Source: Campylobacter sp.
Lineage (GTDB): Bacteria > Campylobacterota > Campylobacteria > Campylobacterales > Campylobacteraceae
Direction: 5' to 3'
DNA length: 5,677 nt
Assembly: GCA_017940085.1 (NCBI GenBank)
Contig: JAGAZK010000068.1
Location: 1 to 5,677, forward strand
Below, piece after piece: positions 1-5,058 of the stretch. The notes below the pieces were generated by a model. The model was not told where the DNA came from, ran no database searches, and was given only the letters and a program-made list of their open reading frames with translations. The first letter of the stretch is position 1. Every line of letters starts with the position of its first letter. The position numbers were made by a program, and so were the translations under genes.

Positions 1-306
1 AAATACGCCCTTTATTCCATTTATTTTTTCTAATTCTTTGGTTAAATTTGATAATTCATTTAGCGTATCTTTGGCTAATAAATCGCCTTTTGGAGTGTAT
101 GCGATGAGTAAAAAATTTGGAGTTTGGTATTGTTTGGATACTTCTCTCCAAATCGATAATTCTTTGTCGTTTTCTAAAAGCAGAGTTTGTGTGCTAGCAT
201 CTATTTCTAATCTATTTGCAAATGAGCTTAAAAACACACAAAATAGCAAACTACCCAAAAAAACTAATCTTGGATAGCTTACTATTATTTTTAGGATTTT
301 TTTCAT
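1..306 (-). CDS. RND/MMPL-family exporter, N-terminal part (runs off the left edge)
   Basis: The minus strand reads 102 open codons from ATG at 306 to base 1. The protein begins MKKILKIIVSYPRLVFLG, with one hydrophobic segment at about residues 8-30. A soluble stretch follows with LEIDAS near 33-38 and LLLENDKE near 42-49, the usual layout of RND-superfamily exporters, where TM1 leads into a large periplasmic head. The ATG overlaps the mlaC stop by 4 nt (ATGA), so translation is probably coupled to mlaC. Campylobacter genomes carry a predicted RND exporter directly after mlaA-mlaC, and this gene sits in the same place. HpnN-like lipid exporters are a possible relative because they also occur beside MlaA/MlaC-type genes. 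The substrate is unknown; a lipid is an inference from the neighbours. Only a small part of a protein expected to have several hundred residues is visible. Confidence 0.8.
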   Translation of the reverse strand, partial: MKKILKIIVSYPRLVFLGSLLFCVFLSSFANRLEIDASTQTLLLENDKELSIWREVSKQYQTPNFLLIAYTPKGDLLAKDTLNELSNLTKELEKINGIKGVF

Positions 307-878
307 TTAGTATTTTGACTTGCTTGAAGTCTATTTAAAATAGTCTTTAAATCAGCATTTGAACCTAAATCGCTAAACTGGGCTTTGTAAGTCTGAACTA
401 AACTAACGCCCATCAAATCAGCATCATATATATAATAATCATCATTTGATTTTTTATAAAATTTAAAGATAATATCGTATTTGTTGCCTTTTGAATCATT
501 TATTTGAGTATTTAAAAAATACCTTGAATCATTTGGCTTAGTATCTCCGATAATTGTCATTTTTTCATCTGTATAAGCTGATAGTTTATCTACAAATGAT
601 TTTTTGAGCACTTTTTCAAAAGCTGATTCAAATTTGGCTTGTTCGTCTTTTTTTAGAGCCTTGTATGGAGCACCCAAAGAGAGTCTTGCCATTAATTTAT
701 AATCAAAATATCCATCAAAAACTTTAAAAAGTTCTTTTGATTTTTGATCCACGCTTGTTTGTTTGGAAATAATCGTCATTGCTGTATCCAAATCGCCTTG
801 CATTTTTGGCTTGATTTGTTGCAAATTTATACCAAAAACACAGCTAACCAAAACCATAAAAAATAGAATTTTTTTCAT
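303..878 (-). CDS. mlaC: MlaC/Ttg2D-type periplasmic phospholipid-binding protein
   Basis: A 191-aa protein with a signal peptide (MKKILFFMVLVSCVFG, cleavage probably near residue 16), so it should act in the periplasm. The MlaC (Tgt2) family pattern is clear: FDYKLMARLSLG at 58-69, the helix KDEQAKFESAFEKVLKKSF at about 77-95, and YDADLMGVSLVQTYKAQF at about 151-168. In the Mla pathway this protein carries phospholipid between outer-membrane MlaA and the inner-membrane MlaFEDB complex. The start is supported by AGGAG at 886-890, which lies inside the last codons of mlaA, with a 7-nt spacer. The gap to mlaA is 4 nt and the stop overlaps the next gene by 4 nt, so all three are probably one transcript. 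The length is slightly below the E. coli protein. No odd features. Confidence 0.93.
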   Translation of the reverse strand: MKKILFFMVLVSCVFGINLQQIKPKMQGDLDTAMTIISKQTSVDQKSKELFKVFDGYFDYKLMARLSLGAPYKALKKDEQAKFESAFEKVLKKSFVDKLSAYTDEKMTIIGDTKPNDSRYFLNTQINDSKGNKYDIIFKFYKKSNDDYYIYDADLMGVSLVQTYKAQFSDLGSNADLKTILNRLQASQNTK

Positions 879-882
879 TTTA

Positions 883-1593
883 TTACTCCTTTATAAGTGC
901 ATTTCGTCTTTGTTCATACGCATCTCGCAAGAACAAATACAAATCCAAAGTATCGCCAGTCATCTGCTCATAAGCATTTGGATAAAGTGAGCCTTCATTT
1001 ACTGTATTCCACACTGTTAGAGCATAAAGTGGCTTTTCGCCCACCATATCTTTGCCTTTGTAAGTGAGTGGATTCATATAATAATTTCCAACCATTCCAG
1101 TAATATCACGCAAATTTGATTGCCCCAAAAAAGGCAAAACCACAGGAAATCCGCTTCCTACACCCCAATGCCCAAGAGTTTGCCCAAAATCTTCATTGTG
1201 TTTTGGTATTTTATAAACATTTCCCGCTGCATCAAACAATCCACCAAAACCTATAAAAATATTTGCGACAAATCCAAGCGTTTCTTCTCCTGCGTTTTTG
1301 AACTTAAATTGCAAAATATTGTTCGCAAATCTAAGCGGATACATAATATTATAAAAAAAATTATGTATGCAAGATTGTGCTTGATCTGGCACGATAAAAT
1401 CGTATCCTTTAAATATCGGCACAAAAACATATCTAATCGTGTAATCATTGAAGCTTGTCATTACTCTATTGTATCCTTGAAGTGGATCAAATACTTCTTT
1501 TGTAGCGAATTCTTGCTCAAATTCGTCTTCAAAATCATCGCAATACGCAAAGCTTGCAACACTGATTAAAATAAAAATCACAAAATTTTTCAT
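883..1593 (-). CDS. mlaA: MlaA/VacJ-family outer-membrane lipid asymmetry protein
   Basis: A 236-aa protein. The MlaA (VacJ) signature runs through it: FDPLQGYNRVMTSFND at 35-50, a hydrophobic stretch around 106-123 (GFVANIFIGFGGLFDAAG), HNEDFGQTLGHWGVGSGFP at 132-150, and the family C-terminal pattern LYLFLRDAYEQRRNAL at 218-233. MlaA removes misplaced phospholipid from the outer leaflet of the outer membrane and passes it to MlaC, encoded next. The N-terminus is a signal peptide (MKNFVIFILISVASFAYC). The only nearby cysteine (C18) is preceded by F-A-Y, a poor lipobox, so cleavage by signal peptidase I after SFA (residue 16) is as likely as lipidation. This differs from the E. coli lipoprotein. 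The Shine-Dalgarno upstream of 1593 is weak (AAAAGTG). It is first in its operon and divergent from modA. Confidence 0.93.
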   Translation of the reverse strand: MKNFVIFILISVASFAYCDDFEDEFEQEFATKEVFDPLQGYNRVMTSFNDYTIRYVFVPIFKGYDFIVPDQAQSCIHNFFYNIMYPLRFANNILQFKFKNAGEETLGFVANIFIGFGGLFDAAGNVYKIPKHNEDFGQTLGHWGVGSGFPVVLPFLGQSNLRDITGMVGNYYMNPLTYKGKDMVGEKPLYALTVWNTVNEGSLYPNAYEQMTGDTLDLYLFLRDAYEQRRNALIKE

Positions 1594-1614
1594 AAAAACA
1601 CTTTTAAATCGTAT

Positions 1615-1620
1615 ATTTTA
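1615..1620 (-). promoter_or_regulatory. Possible -10 element for the mla operon
   Basis: On the minus strand TAAAAT lies 21 bases before the mlaA ATG and follows a T-rich stretch (TTTTTTAG). Epsilonproteobacterial housekeeping promoters often have a -10 box preceded by T-rich DNA and no clear -35. The leader would be only about 15 nt. AT-rich DNA gives many such matches, so the call is weak. A promoter somewhere in 1594-1690 is likely because this is the only divergent intergenic region for the operon. Confidence 0.3.
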
Positions 1621-1668
1621 CTAAAAAAGCTGTTTAAATTTTGTTAATAAGTAAATTTAAAAAATTTA

Positions 1669-1677
1669 TGCTACAAT
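1669..1677 (+). promoter_or_regulatory. Extended -10 promoter of the mod operon
   Basis: TGC followed by TACAAT is a good extended -10 element of the type used by Campylobacter sigma-70. A T/A-rich stretch lies upstream and no convincing -35 is visible. A transcript would start near 1683-1686, just upstream of the ModE-like palindrome and about 70 nt before the modA start. Confidence 0.6.
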
Positions 1678-1686
1678 TTCGCCTGA

Positions 1687-1707
1687 TTATATATTTAAAT
1701 ATATAAC
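1687..1707 (+). promoter_or_regulatory. Probable ModE-type operator (ModE box)
   Basis: Bases 1687-1706 are a perfect 20-bp palindrome built as TATATA-N6-TATATA, followed by AC. The published ModE consensus in proteobacteria has the core TATATA-N6-TATATAAC, so the core and its spacing match exactly, while the outer ATCG/CGAT bases do not. It lies at or just after the predicted transcription start of the mod operon, where a bound repressor would block transcription. A ModE-like regulator of molybdate and tungstate uptake is known in Campylobacter jejuni; modE itself is not in this window. A chance AT-palindrome is the alternative. Confidence 0.6.
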
Positions 1708-1733
1708 AAATTTGATTAAATTTAATCAAATTT
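1708..1733 (+). repeat. Perfect 26-bp palindrome in the mod leader
   Basis: The sequence AAATTTGATTAAA (1708-1720) is followed directly by its exact reverse complement (1721-1733). It adjoins the ModE-like box and ends 9 bases before the modA Shine-Dalgarno. It could be a second protein-binding site, or in RNA an all-A/U hairpin (nearly, with one G-C pair per arm) that affects access to the ribosome site. AAATTT is an abundant word in this window, so the palindrome may have grown from such repeats. Confidence 0.75.
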
Positions 1734-1742
1734 ATTCGCAAA

Positions 1743-1748
1743 AAGGAG
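1743..1748 (+). promoter_or_regulatory. Ribosome binding site that fixes the modA start
   Basis: AAGGAG with a 5-nt spacer to ATG at 1754. It makes 1754 the start rather than the in-frame ATG at 1712, which lies inside the palindrome, lacks a Shine-Dalgarno and would put 14 polar residues in front of the signal peptide. Confidence 0.9.
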
Positions 1749-1753
1749 AAAAA

Positions 1754-2494
1754 ATGAAAAAATTGTTATTACTCTTGGCGCTTTGTGCTTTTAGCTTTGG
1801 AGCTGAATTAAAAGTAGCAGCCGCAGCAAATGTAACTTATGCTTTTGAAGATATAAAAGCAGAATTTGCAAAAACTCACCCAAAAGATACGCTAGATGTA
1901 TCATTAGGATCTAGTGGCAAACTCGTAGCACAAGTAAAAAATGGAGCTCCGTTTGAAGTATTTATGGCTGCAAATGTAGCTTTTGCTCAATCATTATATG
2001 ATGATAAATTTGCTGTTACAAAACCAGTAGTTTATGCTAGAGGAAGCGTGGCAATGATGAGTGTTAGGGGGTTTGATCTTAGCAAAGGATTAGAAGTGTT
2101 AAAAGATCCAAAAGTAAAAACAATCGTAATTGCAAACCCGCAAACTGCCCCTTATGGCACAGCAAGTGTAGAAGCATTTAAAAATGCTGGTATTTATGAT
2201 GCTATTAAACACAAAATTATCACAGCAAATTCAATCGGAGATGCTCTGAGCCAAACAATAAGTGCTGGTGATGTAGGATTTATCGCAGCTAGTTCGATGT
2301 ATAGCCCAAAAATGAAAGAATATAAAGAAGGCAAAGATTTTGTTTTAGTAGATCCTAAACTATACACTCCAATCGATCAGGCTATGGTTTTATTAAAAAA
2401 TGGCGAAAAATCCAAACTTGCTAAAGAATTTTATGATTTTATTTTAAGCGAGCAAGGCAAAGCGATTTTCAAAAAATACGGCTATGGTTTTTAA
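1754..2494 (+). CDS. modA: Periplasmic molybdate-binding protein ModA
   Basis: A 246-aa solute-binding protein that captures molybdate in the periplasm and hands it to the ModB-ModC transporter. It has a clean signal peptide (MKKLLLLLALCAFSFG, then AELK). Family motifs appear in order: KVAAAANVTYAFEDI at 20-34 (oxyanion-binding start of the mature protein, with Asn where many ModA have Ser), LGSSGKLVAQVKNGAPFEVF at 51-70, NPQTAPYGTASVEAF at 128-142, DALSQTISAGDVGFIAAS at 163-180, and YTPIDQAMVLL at 204-214. These correspond to the ligand loops of ModA. Tungstate would probably also bind, as in the family, but the sequence belongs to ModA rather than TupA or WtpA. It is the first gene of the operon and its end overlaps the next gene by 11 nt. 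Confidence 0.95.
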   Translation: MKKLLLLLALCAFSFGAELKVAAAANVTYAFEDIKAEFAKTHPKDTLDVSLGSSGKLVAQVKNGAPFEVFMAANVAFAQSLYDDKFAVTKPVVYARGSVAMMSVRGFDLSKGLEVLKDPKVKTIVIANPQTAPYGTASVEAFKNAGIYDAIKHKIITANSIGDALSQTISAGDVGFIAASSMYSPKMKEYKEGKDFVLVDPKLYTPIDQAMVLLKNGEKSKLAKEFYDFILSEQGKAIFKKYGYGF

Positions 2495-2858
2495 AGCTAC
2501 AATCACAAATATAAAAACCAAAGATAAAATCAGCCAAATTTGCTTTAATAGTGAATTTGGCGATTTTATTATGATAGGACTTGATTTAAATAATGTAAAA
2601 ATCGGCTCACAAGTAATGCTTGGGTGCAAAAGTAGCGATATTTTGATGTTTAAATTTAATCCACAAACAAACAATAAATTTAAAGCAAAAATCACAAAAA
2701 TCGATCAAGGCGACATAATATCGTGTGTAAATTTAAGCTCCACTAATATACAAGTCCAGTCTCTAATTAGCTCAAATTTGAGTTTAAATTTAAAGCAAAA
2801 TGACGAAGTTTTTGTCTATATAAATGAGACTTCTTTGTATATAAGTGAAATTTTATGA
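2484..2858 (+). CDS. Stand-alone two-domain TOBE/Mop-like molybdate-binding protein
   Basis: A 124-aa cytoplasmic protein with no signal peptide or membrane segment. It appears to be two tandem Mop/TOBE units: residues 3-58 begin FKATITNI and residues 66-123 begin FKAKITKI. Each ends in the family pattern of a Gly/Asn-turn followed by two beta strands (VKIGSQVMLGCKSSDILMF and LKQNDEVFVYINETSLYIS). Mop domains of ModG/ModE type oligomerise and bind molybdate at subunit interfaces, so a storage or sensing role is plausible but inferred. The first half is more divergent than the second. The ATG lies inside the last codons of modA (11-nt overlap) and no good Shine-Dalgarno is seen, which points to translational coupling. 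A TOBE gene at this place between modA and modC/modB genes is also found in C. jejuni. I give no gene symbol because none is settled. Confidence 0.82.
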   Translation: MVFKATITNIKTKDKISQICFNSEFGDFIMIGLDLNNVKIGSQVMLGCKSSDILMFKFNPQTNNKFKAKITKIDQGDIISCVNLSSTNIQVQSLISSNLSLNLKQNDEVFVYINETSLYISEIL

Positions 2859-3703
2859 TAGAAATATCTTGCAAAAAGCGATTAAATGAGCATTTTAGTA
2901 TAGATGTAAATATGCAAATCAACAATGGCGATTTTGTAACGCTTTTTGGCAATAGCGGCTCTGGTAAAACTACGCTTTTAAGGCTAATTGCTGGATTTAT
3001 AAAAAGCGAGAGCGGATATGCAAAAAATAATGATTTTGTGTATTTTAAAGATAAATATTTTATCCCACCCCAAAAGCGAAATATAGGATTTTTGTTTCAA
3101 GATTATGCTTTATTTCCAAATATGAGCGTGATTGAAAATCTACTTTTTTCCAAAAAAGACAAAAAATTAGCCGATAATCTTTTAGAATTAAGCGAACTTG
3201 AAAATCACAAAAATGCTAGTATTTCTTCACTCTCTGGGGGTCAAAAACAAAGGGTTGCTCTAACAAGAGCTTTGATGAGAAATCCTGATTTGTTGCTTTT
3301 AGATGAGCCATTTTCTGCCCTTGATACAAGCATCAAAACCAAACTTCAAGACTATTTGCAAAAAATTCATTTAAATTTTAAAAACACAATAATTCTCGTA
3401 AGCCACGATATTAGCGAAGTTTATAAACTCAGCAAAAAAGTATTTTTAATGGAAAATGGCAAAATAATCAAATCAGGCACCCCGCAAGAAATTTTTGCCA
3501 AAAATAGCGGATCGCAAAAATTTAGTTTTAATGCTAAAATCCTTGATATTAGCAAAAACGACACAATTTATATCGCCCTAGTTCAAATCGCAGATCAAAT
3601 AAATCAAATCGCCCTAAGCGAGCAAGAAGCACAAAATCTCAAAGTCGGCGATGATGTGATTTTGAGCACAAAAGCATTTAAAATGACGCTTAAAAAGGTT
3701 TAA
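2855..3703 (+). CDS. modC: Molybdate ABC transporter ATP-binding protein ModC
   Basis: A 282-aa ATPase that powers molybdate import from the cytoplasmic face. All ABC motifs are present: Walker A GNSGSGKTT at 32-40, Q-loop Gln82 in LFQDYALFPNMSV, signature LSGGQ at 126-130, Walker B LLLLDE at 146-151, D-loop SALD at 154-157, and switch His184 in VSHD. Residues from about 223 to 282 (FNAKILDIS to the end) form a TOBE-like region, as in other ModC proteins, which can sense cytoplasmic metal. At 282 residues it is shorter than ModC of E. coli (about 350). The shorter form leaves room for only one TOBE-like unit. The ATG overlaps the stop of the TOBE gene (ATGA), so the two are translationally coupled. 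Confidence 0.93.
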   Translation: MIEISCKKRLNEHFSIDVNMQINNGDFVTLFGNSGSGKTTLLRLIAGFIKSESGYAKNNDFVYFKDKYFIPPQKRNIGFLFQDYALFPNMSVIENLLFSKKDKKLADNLLELSELENHKNASISSLSGGQKQRVALTRALMRNPDLLLLDEPFSALDTSIKTKLQDYLQKIHLNFKNTIILVSHDISEVYKLSKKVFLMENGKIIKSGTPQEIFAKNSGSQKFSFNAKILDISKNDTIYIALVQIADQINQIALSEQEAQNLKVGDDVILSTKAFKMTLKKV

Positions 3704-3705
3704 AT

Positions 3706-4374
3706 ATGGATTTTAGCCCGTTTTTATTATCTTTTAAACTAGCATTGATTTCTACTTTGATTTTATTTATTTTGTGTGTGCCTTTGGCTTATTTTATGGC
3801 TAGGGTTAAATTTGGTTTTAAACCAGTGCTTGAAGCCATAATCACTCTCCCGCTCGTGCTTCCACCATCTGTGCTTGGATTTTATATGCTTGTGTTTTTA
3901 TCTCCATACTCGCCACTTGGTGGTTTTTTTGAGAAATACTTTGATATTAGGCTTGTTTTTAATTTCACAGGACTTGTAATAGCAAGCTGTATTTATTCGC
4001 TCCCATTTATGTTTTCTCCGATACTTTCTGGATTTAAAAGTTTATCAAATTCACTAATTGAAGCAAGTTATAGCTTGGGTAAAGGCAAAATTTGCACTCT
4101 TTTAAAAATCGCTCTACCAAATATCAAGCCATCGCTACTAACTGCGATTATAGTAAGTTTTGCTCATACTTTGGGCGAATTTGGCGTAGTTTTGATGATA
4201 GGTGGAAGTATTAGAGGAGAAACTAAAGTAGCAAGTATTGCGATATATGATGCAGTTGAGCTTTTGGATTATAAACTCGCTCATGTTTATTCGGCAATTA
4301 TGCTTTTAATTAGCTTTAGTGTGTTGTTTGCTGTGTATTTTTTAAATCATAAATCTGCACAAAAGCAAATTTGA
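3706..4374 (+). CDS. modB: Molybdate ABC transporter permease ModB
   Basis: A 222-aa inner-membrane protein forming the molybdate channel as a dimer. Hydrophobic segments lie at about 6-31, 44-66, 86-108, 142-165 and 195-214. The EAA loop that docks onto the ATPase is EASYSLGKGKICTLLKIALP at 119-138, and LGEFGVVLMIGGSIRGETK at 156-174 is the conserved ModB stretch after it. TLPLVLPPSVLGFYML at 47-62 is also typical of the family. The length is normal for ModB. It starts 2 nt after the modC stop, with AGG at 3696-3698 and a 7-nt spacer. It is the last gene of the operon; no GC-rich terminator follows. Confidence 0.95.
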   Translation: MDFSPFLLSFKLALISTLILFILCVPLAYFMARVKFGFKPVLEAIITLPLVLPPSVLGFYMLVFLSPYSPLGGFFEKYFDIRLVFNFTGLVIASCIYSLPFMFSPILSGFKSLSNSLIEASYSLGKGKICTLLKIALPNIKPSLLTAIIVSFAHTLGEFGVVLMIGGSIRGETKVASIAIYDAVELLDYKLAHVYSAIMLLISFSVLFAVYFLNHKSAQKQI

Positions 4375-4402
4375 TAAATTTGACTAAATTTAGCTAAATT
4401 TG
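4367..4402 (+). repeat. AAATTT tandem array just after modB
   Basis: AAATTT occurs at 4367, 4376, 4386 and 4396, giving degenerate copies of about 10 bp (AAATTTGACT, AAATTTAGCT). The first copy covers the last coding bases and stop of modB. Bases 4386-4401 are a perfect 16-bp palindrome. One helical turn between copies could suit protein binding or DNA bending. It is also where a terminator for the mod operon would be expected, but there is no GC-rich stem and no long T run. Confidence 0.7.
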
Positions 4403-4610
4403 CAGAGATATTTAAATTTTGAAGCTTTGTTTGTTATCTCTTGTGAATTAGAGTTAAATTTGGTGTCTTTTATGGATTTGTTGGTTTGTGGGATAGTGCG
4501 TGAGTTTAAATTTGATCGTAGAATTTTGGAATTCGGAAGTATAGAAGCGTTTAAAGTGGCAGAAAATCCGAAAATTATGGTGATAAATAAATTTACAAAT
4601 TTATTTGGTT
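4375..4610. other. Non-coding convergent region between modB and the immunity-like gene
   Basis: No convincing gene is seen. Both strands have open frames of 74-84 codons that look like chance products of AT-rich repeats. AAATTT words are frequent (4376, 4386, 4396 and others near 4412, 4455, 4504, 4590 and 4597), with two structured repeats at the ends listed separately. It separates a core metabolic operon from accessory DNA and could be the edge of an insertion or a decayed remnant. Confidence 0.5.
4585..4606. repeat. Inverted repeat with 10-bp perfect arms
   Basis: AAATAAATTT at 4585-4594 and AAATTTATTT at 4597-4606 are exact reverse complements separated by AC. It lies just past the stop of the immunity-like gene on the minus strand. 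It could be a weak AT-only hairpin at the end of that transcript, though no T run follows on the minus strand, so I do not call a terminator. Confidence 0.6.
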
Positions 4611-4862
4611 TCATTTTGCACTATCCGTATTATGAATTAAAATTCCAAATTTAGCTTTTTTAGAAAAAAATTTATTTCCTGCTAAATTTGGACCAATACA
4701 AATATTGTCATTTTCCAATTCCATTGCTTGTGCTCTAATTAAATCAGATAAAAATAATAATGCTTTTATATTGCCTTCTACAAAAAAAATATCATCTTCA
4801 ATCCAAGTATTTATTTTTATTTTATCTTGTGAATATTTTTCGCATATATTGTCTGTTTTCAT
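4611..4862 (-). CDS. Small immunity-like protein (Imm32-like pattern, tentative)
   Basis: An 83-aa soluble acidic protein without signal peptide or membrane segment. The pattern is VEGNIKALLFLSDLIRAQA at about 28-46, then IGPNLAGNKFF at 56-66 and FGILIH at 72-77. This resembles a widespread family of small immunity proteins encoded directly after polymorphic-toxin C-terminal fragments; Imm32 is the nearest family name I can suggest, with low certainty. The start is well supported by AAAGGAG at 4870-4876 with a 7-nt spacer. Its ATG overlaps the stop of the upstream toxin-like tail (ATGA), the usual linkage of toxin and immunity genes. It is fully open while the toxin tail is broken. It would act in the cytoplasm by binding and neutralising the matching toxin domain; the target is unknown. 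Confidence 0.72.
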   Translation of the reverse strand: MKTDNICEKYSQDKIKINTWIEDDIFFVEGNIKALLFLSDLIRAQAMELENDNICIGPNLAGNKFFSKKAKFGILIHNTDSAK

Positions 4863-4995
4863 TTAATATCTCCTTTAAATCTACCATCTTCCCAAACATC
4901 AAATGAACGCTTACCTTTTTCATATGATTTTTTATCTTTATATACTTCCCAATGGTCTTTATGCAGAATTTTATATTTTTATCAAATTTTATCAT
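4859..4995 (-). pseudogene. Toxin-like C-terminal tail with a one-base frameshift
   Basis: From 4978 to the stop TGA at 4861-4859 the minus strand encodes 39 residues in a protein-like frame: KYKILHKDHWEVYKDKKSYE, then KGKRSFDVWEDGRFKGDIK. The pattern HKDHWEVY ... KGKR ... VWEDGR near a C-terminus, followed by an overlapping immunity gene, is typical of polymorphic-toxin tails, many of which are nucleases. No specific toxin family can be assigned. In frame it is preceded by two stops (TGA, TAA) and has no ATG, GTG or TTG start. One base out of frame there is ATG at 4995 with AAAGGA at 5002-5007 and a 6-nt spacer, encoding MIKFDK. Adding one A to the A5 run at 4976-4980 joins the two into a 45-residue protein. 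It is therefore probably a frameshifted orphan module, or a sequencing error. It is much shorter than a full toxin domain. Confidence 0.6.
4870..4876 (-). promoter_or_regulatory. Strong ribosome binding site of the immunity-like gene
   Basis: AAAGGAG on the minus strand, 7 nt before ATG at 4862. It is embedded in the last codons of the toxin-like tail, so the immunity protein can be made even though the tail has no intact start. Confidence 0.85.
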
Positions 4996-5015
4996 TTTTA
5001 ATCCTTTAATTAAAC

Positions 5016-5048
5016 CTTTGTGACGGGCAAAGAACCAACCCTACGGTA
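5016..5048. other. GC-rich spacer between accessory genes
   Basis: Bases 5021-5048 contain 15 G/C of 28, while the surrounding DNA is roughly one quarter G/C. The stretch reads CCGTAGGGTTGG and TTTGCCCGTC on the minus strand. CTTTG (5016-5020) and CAAAG (5028-5032) form a short 5-bp stem with a 7-nt loop. No coding frame or terminator is convincing. It lies between the DUF4279-type gene and the toxin-like tail and may mark a recombination seam. Confidence 0.45.
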
Positions 5049-5058
5049 CTAATATTTT

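Noticed and set aside
1340..1368. Inverted repeat ATACATAAT ... ATTATGTAT with an 11-base loop.
   Set aside because: It lies inside mlaA, encoding a conserved-looking stretch, and is explained by AT-rich codons.
303..1593. Plus-strand open frames opposite mlaC and mlaA.
   Set aside because: They are antisense shadows of strongly supported genes with no motifs of their own.
1712..1753. An upstream in-frame ATG that would lengthen modA by 14 residues.
   Set aside because: It lies inside the 26-bp palindrome with no ribosome site and would spoil the signal peptide; ATG 1754 has AAGGAG at the right distance.
4390..4614. Minus-strand open frame of 74 codons whose ATG overlaps the immunity stop (ATGA) and whose N-terminus looks like a signal peptide.
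   Set aside because: No Shine-Dalgarno precedes it, the rest is low-complexity Asn/Lys/Ser typical of AT-rich repeats, and no family is recognisable. It stays a faint possibility because of the overlap.
4400..4654. Plus-strand open frame of 84 codons after modB.
   Set aside because: It starts at TTG without a Shine-Dalgarno, has no recognisable motif, and overlaps the end of the better supported immunity-like gene on the other strand.
4821..4995. A 57-codon frame from ATG 4995 reading through the toxin-tail region in the other frame (MIKFDKNIKFCIKTIGKYIK ...).
   Set aside because: Its content is featureless and basic, while the alternative frame gives a clear toxin-tail pattern and an ATGA junction with the next gene.
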